Shown: positions 1 through 12,860, counted from the stretch's first letter. The stretch is 42,500 nucleotides of DNA from Aeromonas sp. FDAARGOS 1405 (GCF_019048265.1 NZ_CP077311.1:1412501-1455000), one strand, 5' to 3'. Made by a program: numbers and translations. The notes: a model not told the origin generated them from the sequence alone.

Positions 1-1897
<1,897 letters not shown>

Positions 1898-2005
1898 TAC
1901 AACACCCAAGAAGTGTTCTAAGGCTTGTAGCAAACCTAAGCGAACTACTAATTCAATGATAATGACTCAGTCGTTATTCACGTCAGCTTTCTGGATTGAA
2001 GAATT

Positions 2006-2123
2006 TGCCTGGCGGCCATAGCGCCGTGGAACCACCTGATCCCATGCCGAACTCAGAAGTGAAACGCGGTAGCGCCGATGGTAGTGTGGCATTCGCCATG
2101 CGAGAGTAGGACACTGCCAGGCA
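2006..2123 (+). rRNA. rrf: 5S ribosomal RNA
   Basis: Begins TTGCCTGGCGGCC and ends CTGCCAGGCA, so the 5' and 3' ends pair as helix I. The internal segment with CCGAACTCAGAAGTGAAACG is the standard loop B/C region of gammaproteobacterial 5S rRNA. It lies about 110 nt after 23S in the same operon. End points are good to one or two bases. Confidence 0.97.
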
Positions 2124-2135
2124 CCCAATTAAACG

Positions 2136-2157
2136 GTGATGTGAAGAATCACATCAC
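2136..2157 (+). other. Hairpin in the 5S-tRNA spacer of the rrn operon
   Basis: A perfect 9-bp stem (GTGATGTGA / TCACATCAC) with an AGAA loop sits between 5S and tRNA-Asp. No T run follows, so it is unlikely to terminate. It is more plausibly a processing or stability element of the rrn precursor. The role is inferred. Confidence 0.5.
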
Positions 2158-2219
2158 TGGCTGCGAGGATGACACCTCAGAAAATGCAGCAGAAGATTTA
2201 GCGAAAGCTAACCGAATGC

Positions 2220-2296
2220 GGAGCGGTAGTTCAGTCGGTTAGAATACCGGCCTGTCACGCCGGGGGTCGCGGGTTCGAGTCCCGTCCGCTCCGCCA
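2220..2296 (+). tRNA. tRNA-Asp (GTC)
   Basis: A 77-nt cloverleaf with acceptor stem GGAGCGG/CCGCTCC, D-loop GTTCAGTCGGTTAGA, anticodon GTC at 2254-2256, T-loop GGTTCGAGTCCC and an encoded CCA end. It is nearly identical to E. coli tRNA-Asp and is the distal tRNA of this rRNA operon, an arrangement also found in some E. coli rrn operons. Confidence 0.98.
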
Positions 2297-2304
2297 CTAA
2301 TTCG

Positions 2305-2333
2305 AAGGCCTTCCCGATTGGGAAGGCCTTTTT
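2305..2333 (+). terminator. Rho-independent terminator of the rrn operon
   Basis: An 11-bp stem AAGGCCTTCCC / GGGAAGGCCTT with a GATT loop, followed by TTTTT, begins nine bases after tRNA-Asp. The 230 nt between it and the patZ stop codon hold no gene or terminator that I can support. Confidence 0.92.
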
Positions 2334-2563
2334 GCTATGGGCGATTTTCGCCCTGTGGCCCACAGATTTGTACGCAAGAACCAACACAAAGCCCAGTCTC
2401 ACGACCGGGTTTTGATGTTTTTAGCGCGTTAAACCACCAATATCTGGCTGTTCCCTGCCAAGTAAGAGTGCCAGATAGAGGGCTATTTCCACCATTTTCT
2501 GGCTATATCAGAGCCTTATCAGTTTCATTCACAGCAATTTGAACGACTCTGCAGGGGGTCAAA

Positions 2564-5146
2564 TCAGGCTTCTGTCGTTTGCCGACTACAGGGCAGTTCC
2601 ATATTGACCACCCCCTCTTCCATTTGCACGTCGATCTTGAAGCCAAGCCGTTTGGCGAGGTTGACCATGCCGCGATTGCTGGGCATGGTCATGCCAGATA
2701 ACTGGCCAATTCCCTGCTCTTTGGCGTAACGGATGATCTTCTCCATCATCAATTTGCCGAGGCCCACCCCTTTCAGGTCAGATCGCACCAGAATGGCAAA
2801 CTCGGCATCGCTCAGGTCCGGGGTCGAGATAGCGCGTACCACGCCGAGGATTTGATCCTGCAGCTCGCCATCTTGCCCTACCGCTACGAAGGCCATCTCC
2901 CGGTCGTAATCGATCTGGGTCATGCGAGCCAGCTCTTCATGGCCCAGCTCGCCTACATCGGCGAAGAAGCGTTTGTACCTGTCTTCATCGGAGACCTGCA
3001 GCACGAACTGCTTGTGAGCAGGTTCATCTTCCGGCCGGATTGGGCGCAGCAGGATATGGCGCTGATCTTTAAGCCAAGCCCCCTCCTCCAGTTCGGTAGG
3101 ATAGGGGCGGATCGCCAGTCGGTTGCTGGTCGGGATGGCGGGGTCAGCCAGTGTGAGGCTGGCATCCAGCACCACCATCTCTGCGCCGCACGCTTGCAGC
3201 GGGTGCAGGTCCAGCTCCTGAATTTCAGGAAAGGCGAGCAATAGCTCGGAGAGCTGGCAGAGCACTTGACCGAGGGCATCGATATCCAGTCGTTCCGGTG
3301 TGGCCTGCTCACGGATCTTGCGGCTCTTGAGTGCACCGATGATCTGGTAACGAGCCAGTGCCTGATTGAGCGGTGGCAAGGCTGCCACCATCTCCTGCGG
3401 TTCTGCGCCTGATTCCCCCAGCAGAATGACGGGGCCAAAGATGGCGTCTTGCTGGATCCGCACCCGCAGCTCCAGGCCGCCGCTGCGGCGAGCCATGCGT
3501 TGCACCAGCAAGCCTTCGATGCGGGCGCCCGGATCATGCTGTTTGACCCTGTCCAGAATGGCATCTGCGGCTTGCGCCACTTCGGCCGAGGTGCGCAGAT
3601 TGAGCACCACGCCGTGTACGGCAGACTTGTGCAGGATATCGGGTGAGCGCAGTTTCACAGCTACCGGATAGCCGATCTGCTCTGCGGTCAGGGTCGCCTC
3701 GATGGCGTCGGTGACGATCCAGGTTGTCAGGGTCGAGAGACCTGCGGCTTGTAAAATTGGGTGCACCAGATGGGTATCCAATCTTAGCTGTTTGCGCTCC
3801 TGTGCTTGGCGGATCAGCTGCTGGCACAGCTCGACATTGAGCTGGTTGCCATGCAGGGATGCCGGGGTTTCCATCAACTGCTTCTGGTTGCGGCGGTATT
3901 CCACCATGTGCATGAAGGCGGCCATGGCGCTTTCCGGCGTGCGGTAGGTCGGGAAGCCCGCCTCGGTAAAGAGTTTACGCCCCTCCTGCACCGAGTATTC
4001 GCCCGCCCAGTTGGTGAGGATATTGAAACGGCGCGCTCTGGGATGCTGCTTCAGATGGGCGATAAGATGGCTTGCCAGCGGCGCGCTCGGTGCCGTGAGC
4101 GAGGGGGCGTGGATGATCAGGATGGCGTCGATGCCATCCTCCTGCAACACGTTGTCCAGCGCCTCCTGATAGGTGGTGATGGTCGCATCGCTGCCGATGT
4201 CGAGCGGCGGGCGAGCCAGCTTGCCGCCCCGCTCCAGCAGCACATCCACCGCCATATTGGCCAGCCCGCGGCCATTGGAGATGATGGCGAGCCGCTCCCC
4301 CTTGAGGGTCATGGAGTGACTCAAGGTTTCGACCGCGGCGAATAGTTCGTGGGTATCCCGCACCCGTAACATGCCGGCGCGGCGGATGGCGGCATCATAG
4401 ACATTGTCGAGACCATGGGCCGGTTCGTGGCGCCCGCTTTTCAGTACCAGGATCGGCTTGTTGCGCGAGGCTGCCCGCGCTGCCGAGAGAAAGTGGCGGG
4501 CGTCGTGCAACTTGTCCATATAGATCAAGATGGCGCGGGTGACGCTGTCGCGGGAGAGCTGATCCAGCAGCTGGCCGAAGTCGATGTCGCAGTGATCGCC
4601 AAGGGAGATGAAGGCGGAGAAGCCCAGTTCATGCTGCTTGGCCCAATCCAGAATGGTGGTGCTGACGGCGGCGGATTGCGACAGAAAGGCGACCTGTCCC
4701 GGCTTGGCGGCAATGGGTGAAAAGCTGGCGTTGATCCCCTGGCCGGGCAGCAGCATCCCCATGCTGTTGGGGCCGAGCAGGCGAATGCCGTATTGCTGGC
4801 AGACCCGTTTCAGCTCCAGCCGCTCCTCGGGGGAAAAGTCGGCGGCCAGTATGATGGCTGCGCCCGTACCCTTTTGGCCGAGCGCTTCCAGCAACGGCAA
4901 GACCCGCTCCCGCCTAGTGCAGATGATGGCGAGATCCGGGGTCAGCGGCAGGCTGGCGATGTCGGGATAGGCCAGCACGCCAGCGATGGACTTGTTGCGC
5001 GGGGTGACGGGGAGGATGGGCCCTTTGAACTGGCCTGCCAGCAGGTGGCGCACGATCACATGACCCGCCTTGAGCGGGTCGGTCGAGGCGCCGATCACGG
5101 CGATTGAGTGGGGTTTGAACAGCCGATCCAGACCGCTTGCTTTCAT
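2564..5146 (-). CDS. patZ: GNAT-type protein lysine acetyltransferase fused to an NDP-forming acyl-CoA synthetase-like domain (Pat/PatZ family)
   Basis: 860 aa, close to the E. coli PatZ (YfiQ/Pka) size. In order: an N-terminal CoA-binding Rossmann domain (SIAVIGAST near residue 14), succinyl-CoA-ligase-like domains, an ATP-grasp-like domain (about 470-690), and a C-terminal GNAT domain with the acetyl-CoA loop GVGLGK near residue 793. Family members acetylate lysines of metabolic enzymes, notably acetyl-CoA synthetase, to restrain acetate activation. The start is the ATG at 5146, with GGGAG six bases upstream. An in-frame TTG five codons earlier has no comparable site. It is monocistronic here; regulation is not visible. 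Confidence 0.9.
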   Translation of the reverse strand: MKASGLDRLFKPHSIAVIGASTDPLKAGHVIVRHLLAGQFKGPILPVTPRNKSIAGVLAYPDIASLPLTPDLAIICTRRERVLPLLEALGQKGTGAAIILAADFSPEERLELKRVCQQYGIRLLGPNSMGMLLPGQGINASFSPIAAKPGQVAFLSQSAAVSTTILDWAKQHELGFSAFISLGDHCDIDFGQLLDQLSRDSVTRAILIYMDKLHDARHFLSAARAASRNKPILVLKSGRHEPAHGLDNVYDAAIRRAGMLRVRDTHELFAAVETLSHSMTLKGERLAIISNGRGLANMAVDVLLERGGKLARPPLDIGSDATITTYQEALDNVLQEDGIDAILIIHAPSLTAPSAPLASHLIAHLKQHPRARRFNILTNWAGEYSVQEGRKLFTEAGFPTYRTPESAMAAFMHMVEYRRNQKQLMETPASLHGNQLNVELCQQLIRQAQERKQLRLDTHLVHPILQAAGLSTLTTWIVTDAIEATLTAEQIGYPVAVKLRSPDILHKSAVHGVVLNLRTSAEVAQAADAILDRVKQHDPGARIEGLLVQRMARRSGGLELRVRIQQDAIFGPVILLGESGAEPQEMVAALPPLNQALARYQIIGALKSRKIREQATPERLDIDALGQVLCQLSELLLAFPEIQELDLHPLQACGAEMVVLDASLTLADPAIPTSNRLAIRPYPTELEEGAWLKDQRHILLRPIRPEDEPAHKQFVLQVSDEDRYKRFFADVGELGHEELARMTQIDYDREMAFVAVGQDGELQDQILGVVRAISTPDLSDAEFAILVRSDLKGVGLGKLMMEKIIRYAKEQGIGQLSGMTMPSNRGMVNLAKRLGFKIDVQMEEGVVNMELPCSRQTTEA

Positions 5147-5219
5147 GGGCACTCCCGACAAAAGGGGGAAGATACCAGTCTAATACGCCTTTGCTGCGGG
5201 TTCTGTGACCGGATCCTGA

Positions 5220-5411
5220 TCACCGTTTGTTCAGGGCATTGGCACGCAGATAAAAGCGCAGTTCGCCTTGCACCCGGCGAATGGCTCCCAGGTGGCGTTC
5301 CTGTAGATAGATATCCTGCTCCCGATCGAGCGCTGTACTGGGCACGCCCATGCTCTGCAGATACTCGTCAAACAGGGTTGAACCCTTGATCTCTACCAGA
5401 TGCTGTTTCAT
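5220..5411 (-). CDS. Conserved-looking small protein, 63 aa, unknown function
   Basis: 63 aa, charged and mostly helical in character, with no Cys, signal peptide or membrane segment. The start ATG at 5411 is chosen because a strong GGAGGAG lies just upstream. A frame extending 38 codons further has no such site and low-complexity, noise-like sequence. It lies 70 nt upstream of patZ on the same strand and could be co-transcribed with it; no terminator lies between them. I do not recognise the family. Confidence 0.7.
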   Translation of the reverse strand: MKQHLVEIKGSTLFDEYLQSMGVPSTALDREQDIYLQERHLGAIRRVQGELRFYLRANALNKR

Positions 5412-5489
5412 GGCTCTCCTCCCTGCGCCTTGGCGTTTGTTGATGAACGCCCAGTCTGCGATGACCTGCCGGGTTTGCCTATTGTCACT

Positions 5490-5513
5490 TTTGACATGAG
5501 ATTTGACACGAGA
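5490..5513. promoter_or_regulatory. Tandem TTTGACAYGAGA repeat in a divergent intergenic region
   Basis: Two 12-bp copies, TTTGACATGAGA (5490-5501) and TTTGACACGAGA (5502-5513), lie head to tail. An overlapping inverted pair TGTCA-N4-TGACA spans 5483-5496. They sit between the leftward 63-aa gene and the rightward binding-protein gene. This looks like an operator or tandem -35-like elements; no regulator can be named. Confidence 0.4.
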
Positions 5514-5591
5514 GCGCTCACACATCTTGCAGAGAGGGCGCCGTTGAGGCGCTGGCTGGCGTTATAGTATGGCGAGGAGCACGAGGCACGG

Positions 5592-6464
5592 ATGGTGCAC
5601 AGGATGATCAGAGTTTGGTGGTGGTGCATGGCACTGTGGACGGTTGGCGTATCGGCAACCGAGCAGCCTATCCGCGCCTGGAATCTGCTGCTGGATCATC
5701 CCAACCCCGCCGTCGTCCAGTTGCTGCGGCTCTCTCTCGATCTCACCGTACCGGAGTATGGCCCCTACCAGCTGGTCCCCAGCCCCCAGATGGAGCAGGG
5801 GCGGGCGGTGAAGGAGCTGCGCAGCGGTGAGCTGGTTCAGATTGGTGTCTTTGCCCCCGATGGTGAGCGAGAGCGGGAGTTGCTGGCAATCCACATTCCG
5901 CTGGCCAAGGGGCTGCTCGGCTGGCGGGTGTGTCTGGTTCGGCAGGGGGATGAGGGGCGTTTTGCCGCGATCGAGTCGTTGGCGGACTGGCATCGCGCCG
6001 GGCTCTCCATCGGTCAGCACAGATCCTGGCCAGACACCCAGTTGCTGCGGGCTAACGGCCTCAAGGTGACGGTGGGCAATCTTTATGAGGCGCTTTTCAA
6101 CATGCTGCGCAAGAAGCGTTTTGACTGCTTCCTGCGCTCGGTCATCGAGATCGAGGATGAACTCAGGCAGCACCCGGATCTGGCCATCGAGCCTCGTCTG
6201 GTATTTCGCTATCCGCTAGCGCTGCTCTTCTTTGTCTCGCCCAACTATCCGGAGCTGGCGCAGCGTATCGAGCTCGGCCTGCAGCGGGCACGGCAATCGG
6301 GCGCTTTTGATCGGGTTTTTGAAGAGGGATTTGGCAGCACCATTCGGCGGCTAAAACTGGATGAGCGGGTGCGCCTCGAGCTGCACAATCCCGACCTGCC
6401 GTTGCCCAGTCGCGTCATGATGGCTGATCCGGCACTCATCTATAAACCGGTGTCAGCGCAGTGA
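5592..6464 (+). CDS. Orphan periplasmic substrate-binding protein-like (SBP family 3-like fold)
   Basis: 290 aa with a short basic N terminus, a Trp-rich hydrophobic stretch and a likely cleavage site around VSA-TEQ (about residue 23), so export to the periplasm is predicted. The body resembles type-2 periplasmic binding domains of amino-acid transporters, with a QSGAFDRVFEEGF-type C-terminal helix as in related orphan proteins. No permease or ATPase gene is adjacent, so a transport partner is not evident. ATG 5604 is an alternative start. The 3' end overlaps ilvY tail to tail by 12 bp. The ligand is unknown. Confidence 0.75.
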   Translation: MVHRMIRVWWWCMALWTVGVSATEQPIRAWNLLLDHPNPAVVQLLRLSLDLTVPEYGPYQLVPSPQMEQGRAVKELRSGELVQIGVFAPDGERERELLAIHIPLAKGLLGWRVCLVRQGDEGRFAAIESLADWHRAGLSIGQHRSWPDTQLLRANGLKVTVGNLYEALFNMLRKKRFDCFLRSVIEIEDELRQHPDLAIEPRLVFRYPLALLFFVSPNYPELAQRIELGLQRARQSGAFDRVFEEGFGSTIRRLKLDERVRLELHNPDLPLPSRVMMADPALIYKPVSAQ

Positions 6465-7346
6465 ACCCTGATTCTGCGCGGTATCCCAGAAGGCGCGGAT
6501 CAATGGCTCCTCCAGCCGCTTCTTGAGTACCCCGATCCCCACATCAAATGGCTTGAAGGCGGGCTTGAGGTCGATGATCCGTACCTTGTCGCCGAGCGGG
6601 CTGTGGTCGATCACCGCCGCCGGTACCAGCCCCACGCCACAGCCGAGCGCCACCATGGCGACAATCCCCTCGTTCCCCGCCACTTCGGCATAGATGTTGG
6701 GGGCTATCCCCTTGTTGCGAAACCACTGATCGCTGCGTTTACGGGCCAGTCCCTGCTCGGAGAGGATGACTGGCAGCTGCTCCCAATCCGGCTCCCCTTG
6801 ACGGAACCACTGGTTCAGCTGCGGGGCATTGCGCGGCGCGATGAAGACCAGCGGCACCAGCTGCAGGCTGGCAAATTCGAGTTTGGCCGGCAGGGCATCG
6901 GGGCGGGCGGCGATAGCGAGATCGGCCTCGTCGGCCAGGATCTTGTCCACCGCCAGCGCCGGGTCGCCGGTCTCCAGCTTGATCTCCAGCTGGGGGTAGC
7001 GGCGGCGAAAGCGCTCCAGCACCTCGGGCAGCAGAAAGTAGCTGGCAGTGACCGAGCAGAACACGCGCAGCCGTCCCTGCAGTGGTTCATCGCTGCGTTT
7101 GAGCTCCTGCTTGAGCTGACGCCACTCCTGCAACAGGCCGCCGCCAAACTCCCGCAGCTTCTCACCGGCGGGGGTGAGCCGCACCGAGCGGTTATCTCGC
7201 TCGAACAGGATACAGCCGGTCTCCTGCTCCAGTCGCTGGATGGCGCGACTCAGGGTGGAGGGGCTGACCGCCATGGCATCGGCACTCTTGCCGAAGTGGA
7301 GGGAGTCGGCGAGGTGGAGAAACAGCTCGAGATTGCGAAGGTCCAT
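6453..7346 (-). CDS. ilvY: LysR-type regulator IlvY
   Basis: 297 aa. A winged helix-turn-helix occupies residues 17-40 (FGKSADAMAVSPSTLSRAIQ), followed by a LysR effector-binding domain. It is divergent from ilvC, the hallmark of ilvY: in E. coli IlvY activates ilvC when acetolactate or acetohydroxybutyrate accumulates, and represses itself. Length and the N-terminal MDLRNLELFLHLA match the family. It overlaps the preceding convergent gene by 12 bp. Confidence 0.93.
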   Translation of the reverse strand: MDLRNLELFLHLADSLHFGKSADAMAVSPSTLSRAIQRLEQETGCILFERDNRSVRLTPAGEKLREFGGGLLQEWRQLKQELKRSDEPLQGRLRVFCSVTASYFLLPEVLERFRRRYPQLEIKLETGDPALAVDKILADEADLAIAARPDALPAKLEFASLQLVPLVFIAPRNAPQLNQWFRQGEPDWEQLPVILSEQGLARKRSDQWFRNKGIAPNIYAEVAGNEGIVAMVALGCGVGLVPAAVIDHSPLGDKVRIIDLKPAFKPFDVGIGVLKKRLEEPLIRAFWDTAQNQGSLR

Positions 7347-7420
7347 CTTTCAGCTCCTGGCGCGGCATATGTGCCCGATATCCAGCGGTTGGCGGCTTGT
7401 TTCTGCCATCTCGCGGTACA

Positions 7421-7514
7421 TTCAGCAGGCAATTATGAAGGGTGGTTGTTTCAGTTATTGCAACGTACTGTTTCGAATATATCAGTTCAGGCAATAAGTG
7501 TCCCGCGCTATAGT
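7421..7514 (+). promoter_or_regulatory. ilvY-ilvC divergent control region with candidate IlvY sites
   Basis: A possible ilvC -10 (TATAGT) is at 7509-7514. Upstream are repeated GCAATWA motifs: 7429-7435 (GCAATTA) and 7491-7497 (GCAATAA), plus an inverted copy TTATTGC at 7455-7461. Both direct copies follow a TTCAG. LysR regulators bind such spaced inverted half-sites near the activated promoter, so these are reasonable IlvY operators. The assignment is inferred from position and repetition. Confidence 0.45.
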
Positions 7515-7567
7515 GGTTCAGACAACGCCGCTACCCGGCATGGAATCAATCGAACGGAGCAATCACC

Positions 7568-9049
7568 ATGGCTAACTATTTCAACACCTTGAACCTGCGT
7601 CAGCAGTTGGCCCAACTGGGCAAGTGTCGTTTCATGCAGCGCGAAGAGTTCGCGGACGGCTGCAACGTGCTGAAGGGCAAGAAGGTGGTGATTGTGGGCT
7701 GTGGTGCCCAGGGTCTGAACCAGGGTCTGAACATGCGCGACTCCGGGCTGGATATCTCCTACGCCCTGCGCAAGGCCGCCATCACCGAGAAGCGCGCCTC
7801 ATGGCAGAAAGCCACCGACAACGGCTTCGCGGTCGGCACCTATGAAGAGCTGATCCCGACCGCCGATCTGGTGCTCAACCTGACCCCGGACAAACAGCAC
7901 TCCGACGTCGTCAAAACCGTGATGCCGCTGATGAAGCAGGGCGCTGCATTGGGCTACTCCCACGGTTTCAATGTGGTGGAAGAGGGTCAGCAGATCCGCT
8001 CCGATATCACCGTCGTGATGGTGGCGCCCAAGTGCCCGGGCACCGAGGTACGTGAAGAGTACAAGCGCGGCTTCGGTGTACCGACCCTGATCGCCGTTCA
8101 CCCGGAGAACGATCCCAAGGGCGAAGGCATGGCCATCGCCAAGGCGTGGGCCTCTGCCACCGGTGGCGACCGTGCCGGCGTGCTGGAGTCCTCCTTCGTA
8201 GCGGAAGTGAAATCTGACCTGATGGGCGAGCAGACCATCCTCTGCGGCATGCTGCAAGCAGGTTCCCTGCTCTGCTACGACAAACTTGTTGCCGAAGGCA
8301 CCGACCCGGCCTACGCCGGCAAGTTGATCCAGTTTGGTTGGGAGACCATCACCGAAGCCCTGAAACAGGGTGGCATCAGCCTGATGATGGACCGCCTCTC
8401 CAACCCGGCCAAGCTGCGCGCTTTCGAGCTCTCCGAGCAGCTCAAGACCCTGATGCGCCCGCTGTTCGAGAAGCATATGGACGACATCATCGCCGGTGAG
8501 TTCTCCCGCGGCATGATGGCCGATTGGGCCGAAGATGACGTCAAGCTGTTCACCTGGCGTGAAGAGACCGGTAAATCCGCCTTCGAAAATGCCCCGGCGT
8601 TTGCAGGCAAGATTGCCGAGCAGGAGTACTTCGACAATGGCGTGGTGATGGTGGCCATGGTCAAGGCGGGTGTCGAGCTGGCGTTCGAGACCATGGTGGC
8701 TTCCGGTATCTACGAGGAGTCCGCCTACTACGAATCCCTTCACGAGTTGCCGCTGATCGCCAACACAGTTGCCCGCAAGCGTCTGTACGAGATGAACGTG
8801 GTCATCTCCGACACCGCCGAGTACGGCAACTACCTGTTCGCCAACGCCGCCGTGCCCTTGCTGCGCGAGCACTTCATGCCGACCCTGAAGGCGGGTGATC
8901 TGGGTGCCAGCAAGGCGGAAGGGCAGAGCGTGGATAACCTGGCGCTGCTGGCGGCTAACGAAGCGACCCGCAACCATCCGATCGAAAAAATCGGTCAGGT
9001 ACTGCGTGGCTACATGAAGGACATGAAACGCATCGCTGTTGGCGGTTAA
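7568..9049 (+). CDS. ilvC: Ketol-acid reductoisomerase (NADP+), class II
   Basis: 493 aa. Converts 2-acetolactate or 2-aceto-2-hydroxybutyrate to dihydroxy acids in valine, leucine and isoleucine synthesis. The Rossmann loop GCGAQG is at 44-49. Residues R68, K69, K75, R76 and S78 fall at the positions that bind the NADPH phosphate in the E. coli enzyme. Catalytic H132 and Mg-binding D217 and E221 are also at E. coli numbering. The long form with a duplicated C-terminal knotted domain is the class II type. A GGAGC site precedes ATG 7568. It is controlled by divergent ilvY and ends at the terminator at 9153. Confidence 0.98.
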   Translation: MANYFNTLNLRQQLAQLGKCRFMQREEFADGCNVLKGKKVVIVGCGAQGLNQGLNMRDSGLDISYALRKAAITEKRASWQKATDNGFAVGTYEELIPTADLVLNLTPDKQHSDVVKTVMPLMKQGAALGYSHGFNVVEEGQQIRSDITVVMVAPKCPGTEVREEYKRGFGVPTLIAVHPENDPKGEGMAIAKAWASATGGDRAGVLESSFVAEVKSDLMGEQTILCGMLQAGSLLCYDKLVAEGTDPAYAGKLIQFGWETITEALKQGGISLMMDRLSNPAKLRAFELSEQLKTLMRPLFEKHMDDIIAGEFSRGMMADWAEDDVKLFTWREETGKSAFENAPAFAGKIAEQEYFDNGVVMVAMVKAGVELAFETMVASGIYEESAYYESLHELPLIANTVARKRLYEMNVVISDTAEYGNYLFANAAVPLLREHFMPTLKAGDLGASKAEGQSVDNLALLAANEATRNHPIEKIGQVLRGYMKDMKRIAVGG

Positions 9050-9152
9050 GCCTGCATCGGGCTGGATGATGAAGGGGCGGGGATGACGATCCCCGTCGCC
9101 GGTCGGACTGGACACCCGACCGGCTAGCCAGAAAAATCAGCCTGACAATCAT

Positions 9153-9183
9153 AAAAAAGCCCCGCTCATCGAGCGGGGCTTTT
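9153..9183. terminator. Bidirectional terminator between convergent ilvC and pgi
   Basis: A 9-bp stem GCCCCGCTC / GAGCGGGGC with an ATC loop is flanked by an A run on one side and TTTT on the other, so it can stop transcription from both sides. Confidence 0.9.
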
Positions 9184-9205
9184 GCATTCAGAAAGGTCTG
9201 ATAAA

Positions 9206-10912
<1,707 letters not shown>

Positions 10913-10925
10913 TTATTATCCGAGC

Positions 10926-10931
10926 ATTATA
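10926..10931 (-). promoter_or_regulatory. Candidate pgi -10 element
   Basis: TATAAT on the minus strand, about 70 nt upstream of the pgi start. The -35 is poor (no TTGACA-like hexamer at 16-18 nt), so an activator or an extended context may be used. The rest of the 338-nt gap 10856-11193 holds only the mscS terminator; I see no gene in it. Confidence 0.4.
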
Positions 10932-11145
10932 GCGAGCCGGCTGGGCGGCCCGTGTAACAGAGTTTTACCGATTGTCTTTTACCGCAATGGGGCAACCGTC
11001 GGGAGTATACAACCAGAACATCGGGATTATGAGTCACGAAAGCAAGGGGGATCTTGCGCTCGCTCATGATTGGGGCTGGCCCGCAGCTCTGAAATTGTTT
11101 TCATTCAGCCGGCCTGATTATGCAGCGGATGGCGTGCCAGAAATG

Positions 11146-11173
11146 ACAATGCCAGCCCGAAGGCTGGCATTGT
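11146..11173 (-). terminator. Hairpin terminator after mscS
   Basis: A 12-bp perfect stem (ACAATGCCAGCC / GGCTGGCATTGT) whose loop reads TTCG on the minus strand, a very stable tetraloop. The following tract (CATTTCT) is only modestly U-rich. Confidence 0.75.
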
Positions 11174-11193
11174 GGGTTGCTGCTTTACCGCGA

Positions 11194-12030
11194 TCATGCC
11201 TGCGGTTTTTGCATGTGCATCACCATCTGCGGGAAGGGAATTTCGATCCCTTCGGCATCAAAGGTGAGTTTCACCTTCTCGTGGAAGTCGAACCAGACAC
11301 CCCAGTAGTCGCCGGTCTTGACCCACGGGCGCACCACGATATTGACCGAGGAGTCGGCCAGCGCGGCGACGGCGATGGTAGCGGCCGGATCCTTCAGGAT
11401 GCGCGGCTCTTCGTTCACCAGACGCTCAAGGATCTGCTTGGCCTTGCGCAGGTCGGAGCCGTAGCCGATACCGAAGGTCATGTCGACGCGGCGGGTATCC
11501 ATGCGGGAGTAGTTGACGATGGTGCCGTTGAGGATGGCGGAGTTCGGAACTACCACCATCTTGTTGTCACCGGAGGTGAGGGTGGTGGTGAATAGCTGAA
11601 CGGATTGCACCACGCCAGACGTGCCTGCCACTTCGATAAACTCGCCCGCCTTGATGGGGCGGAAGATGATCAGCAGGAAGCCAGCGGCAAAGTTGGAGAG
11701 CGAGCCTTGCAGCGCCAGACCGATGGCCAGACCGGCGGCACCGATAATGGCGACGAAGGAGGCGGTCTGGACGCCGACCCGGCCCAGCGCGGCGATCACC
11801 ACGAACACCAGGATGGCGTATTTGAGGATGCTGCCAACGAAGTGGGTGACAGTGGTGTCGAGCTTGCGCGCCTGCATCACTTTTACCACGCCACCGCTGA
11901 GCAGATTGGCTGCGATATAGCCGACCAGCAGGGTGAGCAGGGCGGCCGCGATGTTGACGGCATACTCGATCAGCAGGCCCTGGTTATTGACCAGCCAGGT
12001 CTGCGCTTCGGTAATGATTTCGGGTTCCAT
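11194..12030 (-). CDS. mscS: Small-conductance mechanosensitive channel MscS
   Basis: 278 aa against 286 in E. coli. It forms a heptameric inner-membrane channel that opens on membrane tension during hypo-osmotic shock. Three N-terminal membrane segments are visible; the third, pore-lining one contains the Gly/Ala-rich run ending in GLALQGSLSNFAAG. The beta domain follows, with VVVPNSAILNGTIVNYSR. The C terminus ends FPQMVMHM, close to the E. coli FPYPQMDV. It is a stand-alone gene with its own terminator. Confidence 0.95.
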   Translation of the reverse strand: MEPEIITEAQTWLVNNQGLLIEYAVNIAAALLTLLVGYIAANLLSGGVVKVMQARKLDTTVTHFVGSILKYAILVFVVIAALGRVGVQTASFVAIIGAAGLAIGLALQGSLSNFAAGFLLIIFRPIKAGEFIEVAGTSGVVQSVQLFTTTLTSGDNKMVVVPNSAILNGTIVNYSRMDTRRVDMTFGIGYGSDLRKAKQILERLVNEEPRILKDPAATIAVAALADSSVNIVVRPWVKTGDYWGVWFDFHEKVKLTFDAEGIEIPFPQMVMHMQKPQA

Positions 12031-12137
12031 AGGATGTCCTTTCGGGTGCTAAAGGTTTATGGCGCATGAATCTAACATCGCAGCGCGACAGTCCGGGTCG
12101 CATCTGGTGCTTATTTTACTGCCATAAAAAACTGCCA

Positions 12138-12172
12138 CAAAAAAGAAGGGAGGCCAAGGCCTCCCTTCTTCA
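12138..12172 (-). terminator. Terminator after slmA
   Basis: A stem of up to 13 bp (AAGAAGGGAGGCC / GGCCTCCCTTCTT) around a CAAG-type loop; on the minus strand it is followed by TTTTTT. It ends the coaBC-dut-slmA transcription unit. Confidence 0.88.
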
Positions 12173-12195
12173 AGCTAGGTGAAAAGCGCTGCCGA

Positions 12196-12792
12196 TCAAC
12201 TTTGTAGCAGTTGACTGCGAATAAATTGCCACTGATCCTCAAAGCCGGCGGTGGGCTTGAGCTTGAACTCGGAGCGGACGAACTGACTGATGCGACCTTC
12301 GGTGTAGGCCAGCAGCAGATTGGCCAGCATGGTCTCATCGAGCTGGAAGCCCTGACCCTCGCGCAGTCGCTTCTCGCGCAGCACCTGTTTGATCTGGGTC
12401 TCCAGCTTGTCGAACAGGATGCTGATGCGGTCTCGCAACCGGTCATGCTCCCCCAGCAGGGCATCGCCGTTGAGGATGCGGGTAATGCCGGGATTGCGCT
12501 CGGCGAACACCAGCAGCAACTGCAGGATGTGGTGGCAGCGCGCCATGGTGTCTTTCTCTTCCGCCATGATCAGATTGACCCGTGACAGCAGGGAATCCTC
12601 GATAAAGTCGATCAGCCCCTCGAACATCCGCGCCTTGCTGGGAAAGTGTCGATAGAGGGCAGCTTCAGATACGCCGACCTCGGCCGCCAGACGGGCCGTG
12701 GTGATACGCTGCCCCGGACTGGTTTCCAGCATATGGGCGAGCGCCTGCAGGATCTGATCGCGCCGACTCTGTTTCTGATTACTGCTTGCCAT
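12196..12792 (-). CDS. slmA: Nucleoid occlusion factor SlmA (TetR family)
   Basis: 198 aa, the E. coli length. An N-terminal TetR helix-turn-helix covers about residues 29-50 ([21 protein letters not shown]), followed by the helical dimerisation and FtsZ-interacting domain. SlmA bound to chromosomal SBS sites antagonises FtsZ assembly over the nucleoid. It is last in the coaBC-dut-slmA order also seen in E. coli, 68 nt after dut. The start has AGGGGA upstream. zapB, another division gene, lies elsewhere in this window. Confidence 0.96.
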   Translation of the reverse strand: MASSNQKQSRRDQILQALAHMLETSPGQRITTARLAAEVGVSEAALYRHFPSKARMFEGLIDFIEDSLLSRVNLIMAEEKDTMARCHHILQLLLVFAERNPGITRILNGDALLGEHDRLRDRISILFDKLETQIKQVLREKRLREGQGFQLDETMLANLLLAYTEGRISQFVRSEFKLKPTAGFEDQWQFIRSQLLQS

Positions 12793-12860
12793 GGATTCCC
12801 CTAAAAAAACAATGGCTTGATTCTGTTATTAGGCACCGCCCATCAGGTTGGTGTGGTCTG

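Noticed and set aside
2208..2402. 64-aa frame opposite tRNA-Asp containing RTGLEPATPGVTGRYSN
   Set aside because: This is the well-known false protein produced by translating the complement of a tRNA-Asp gene; it is not a gene.
10972..11193. Possible small gene between pgi and mscS
   Set aside because: Open frames here run into the antisense strand of mscS, lack a ribosome site and cross the mscS terminator.
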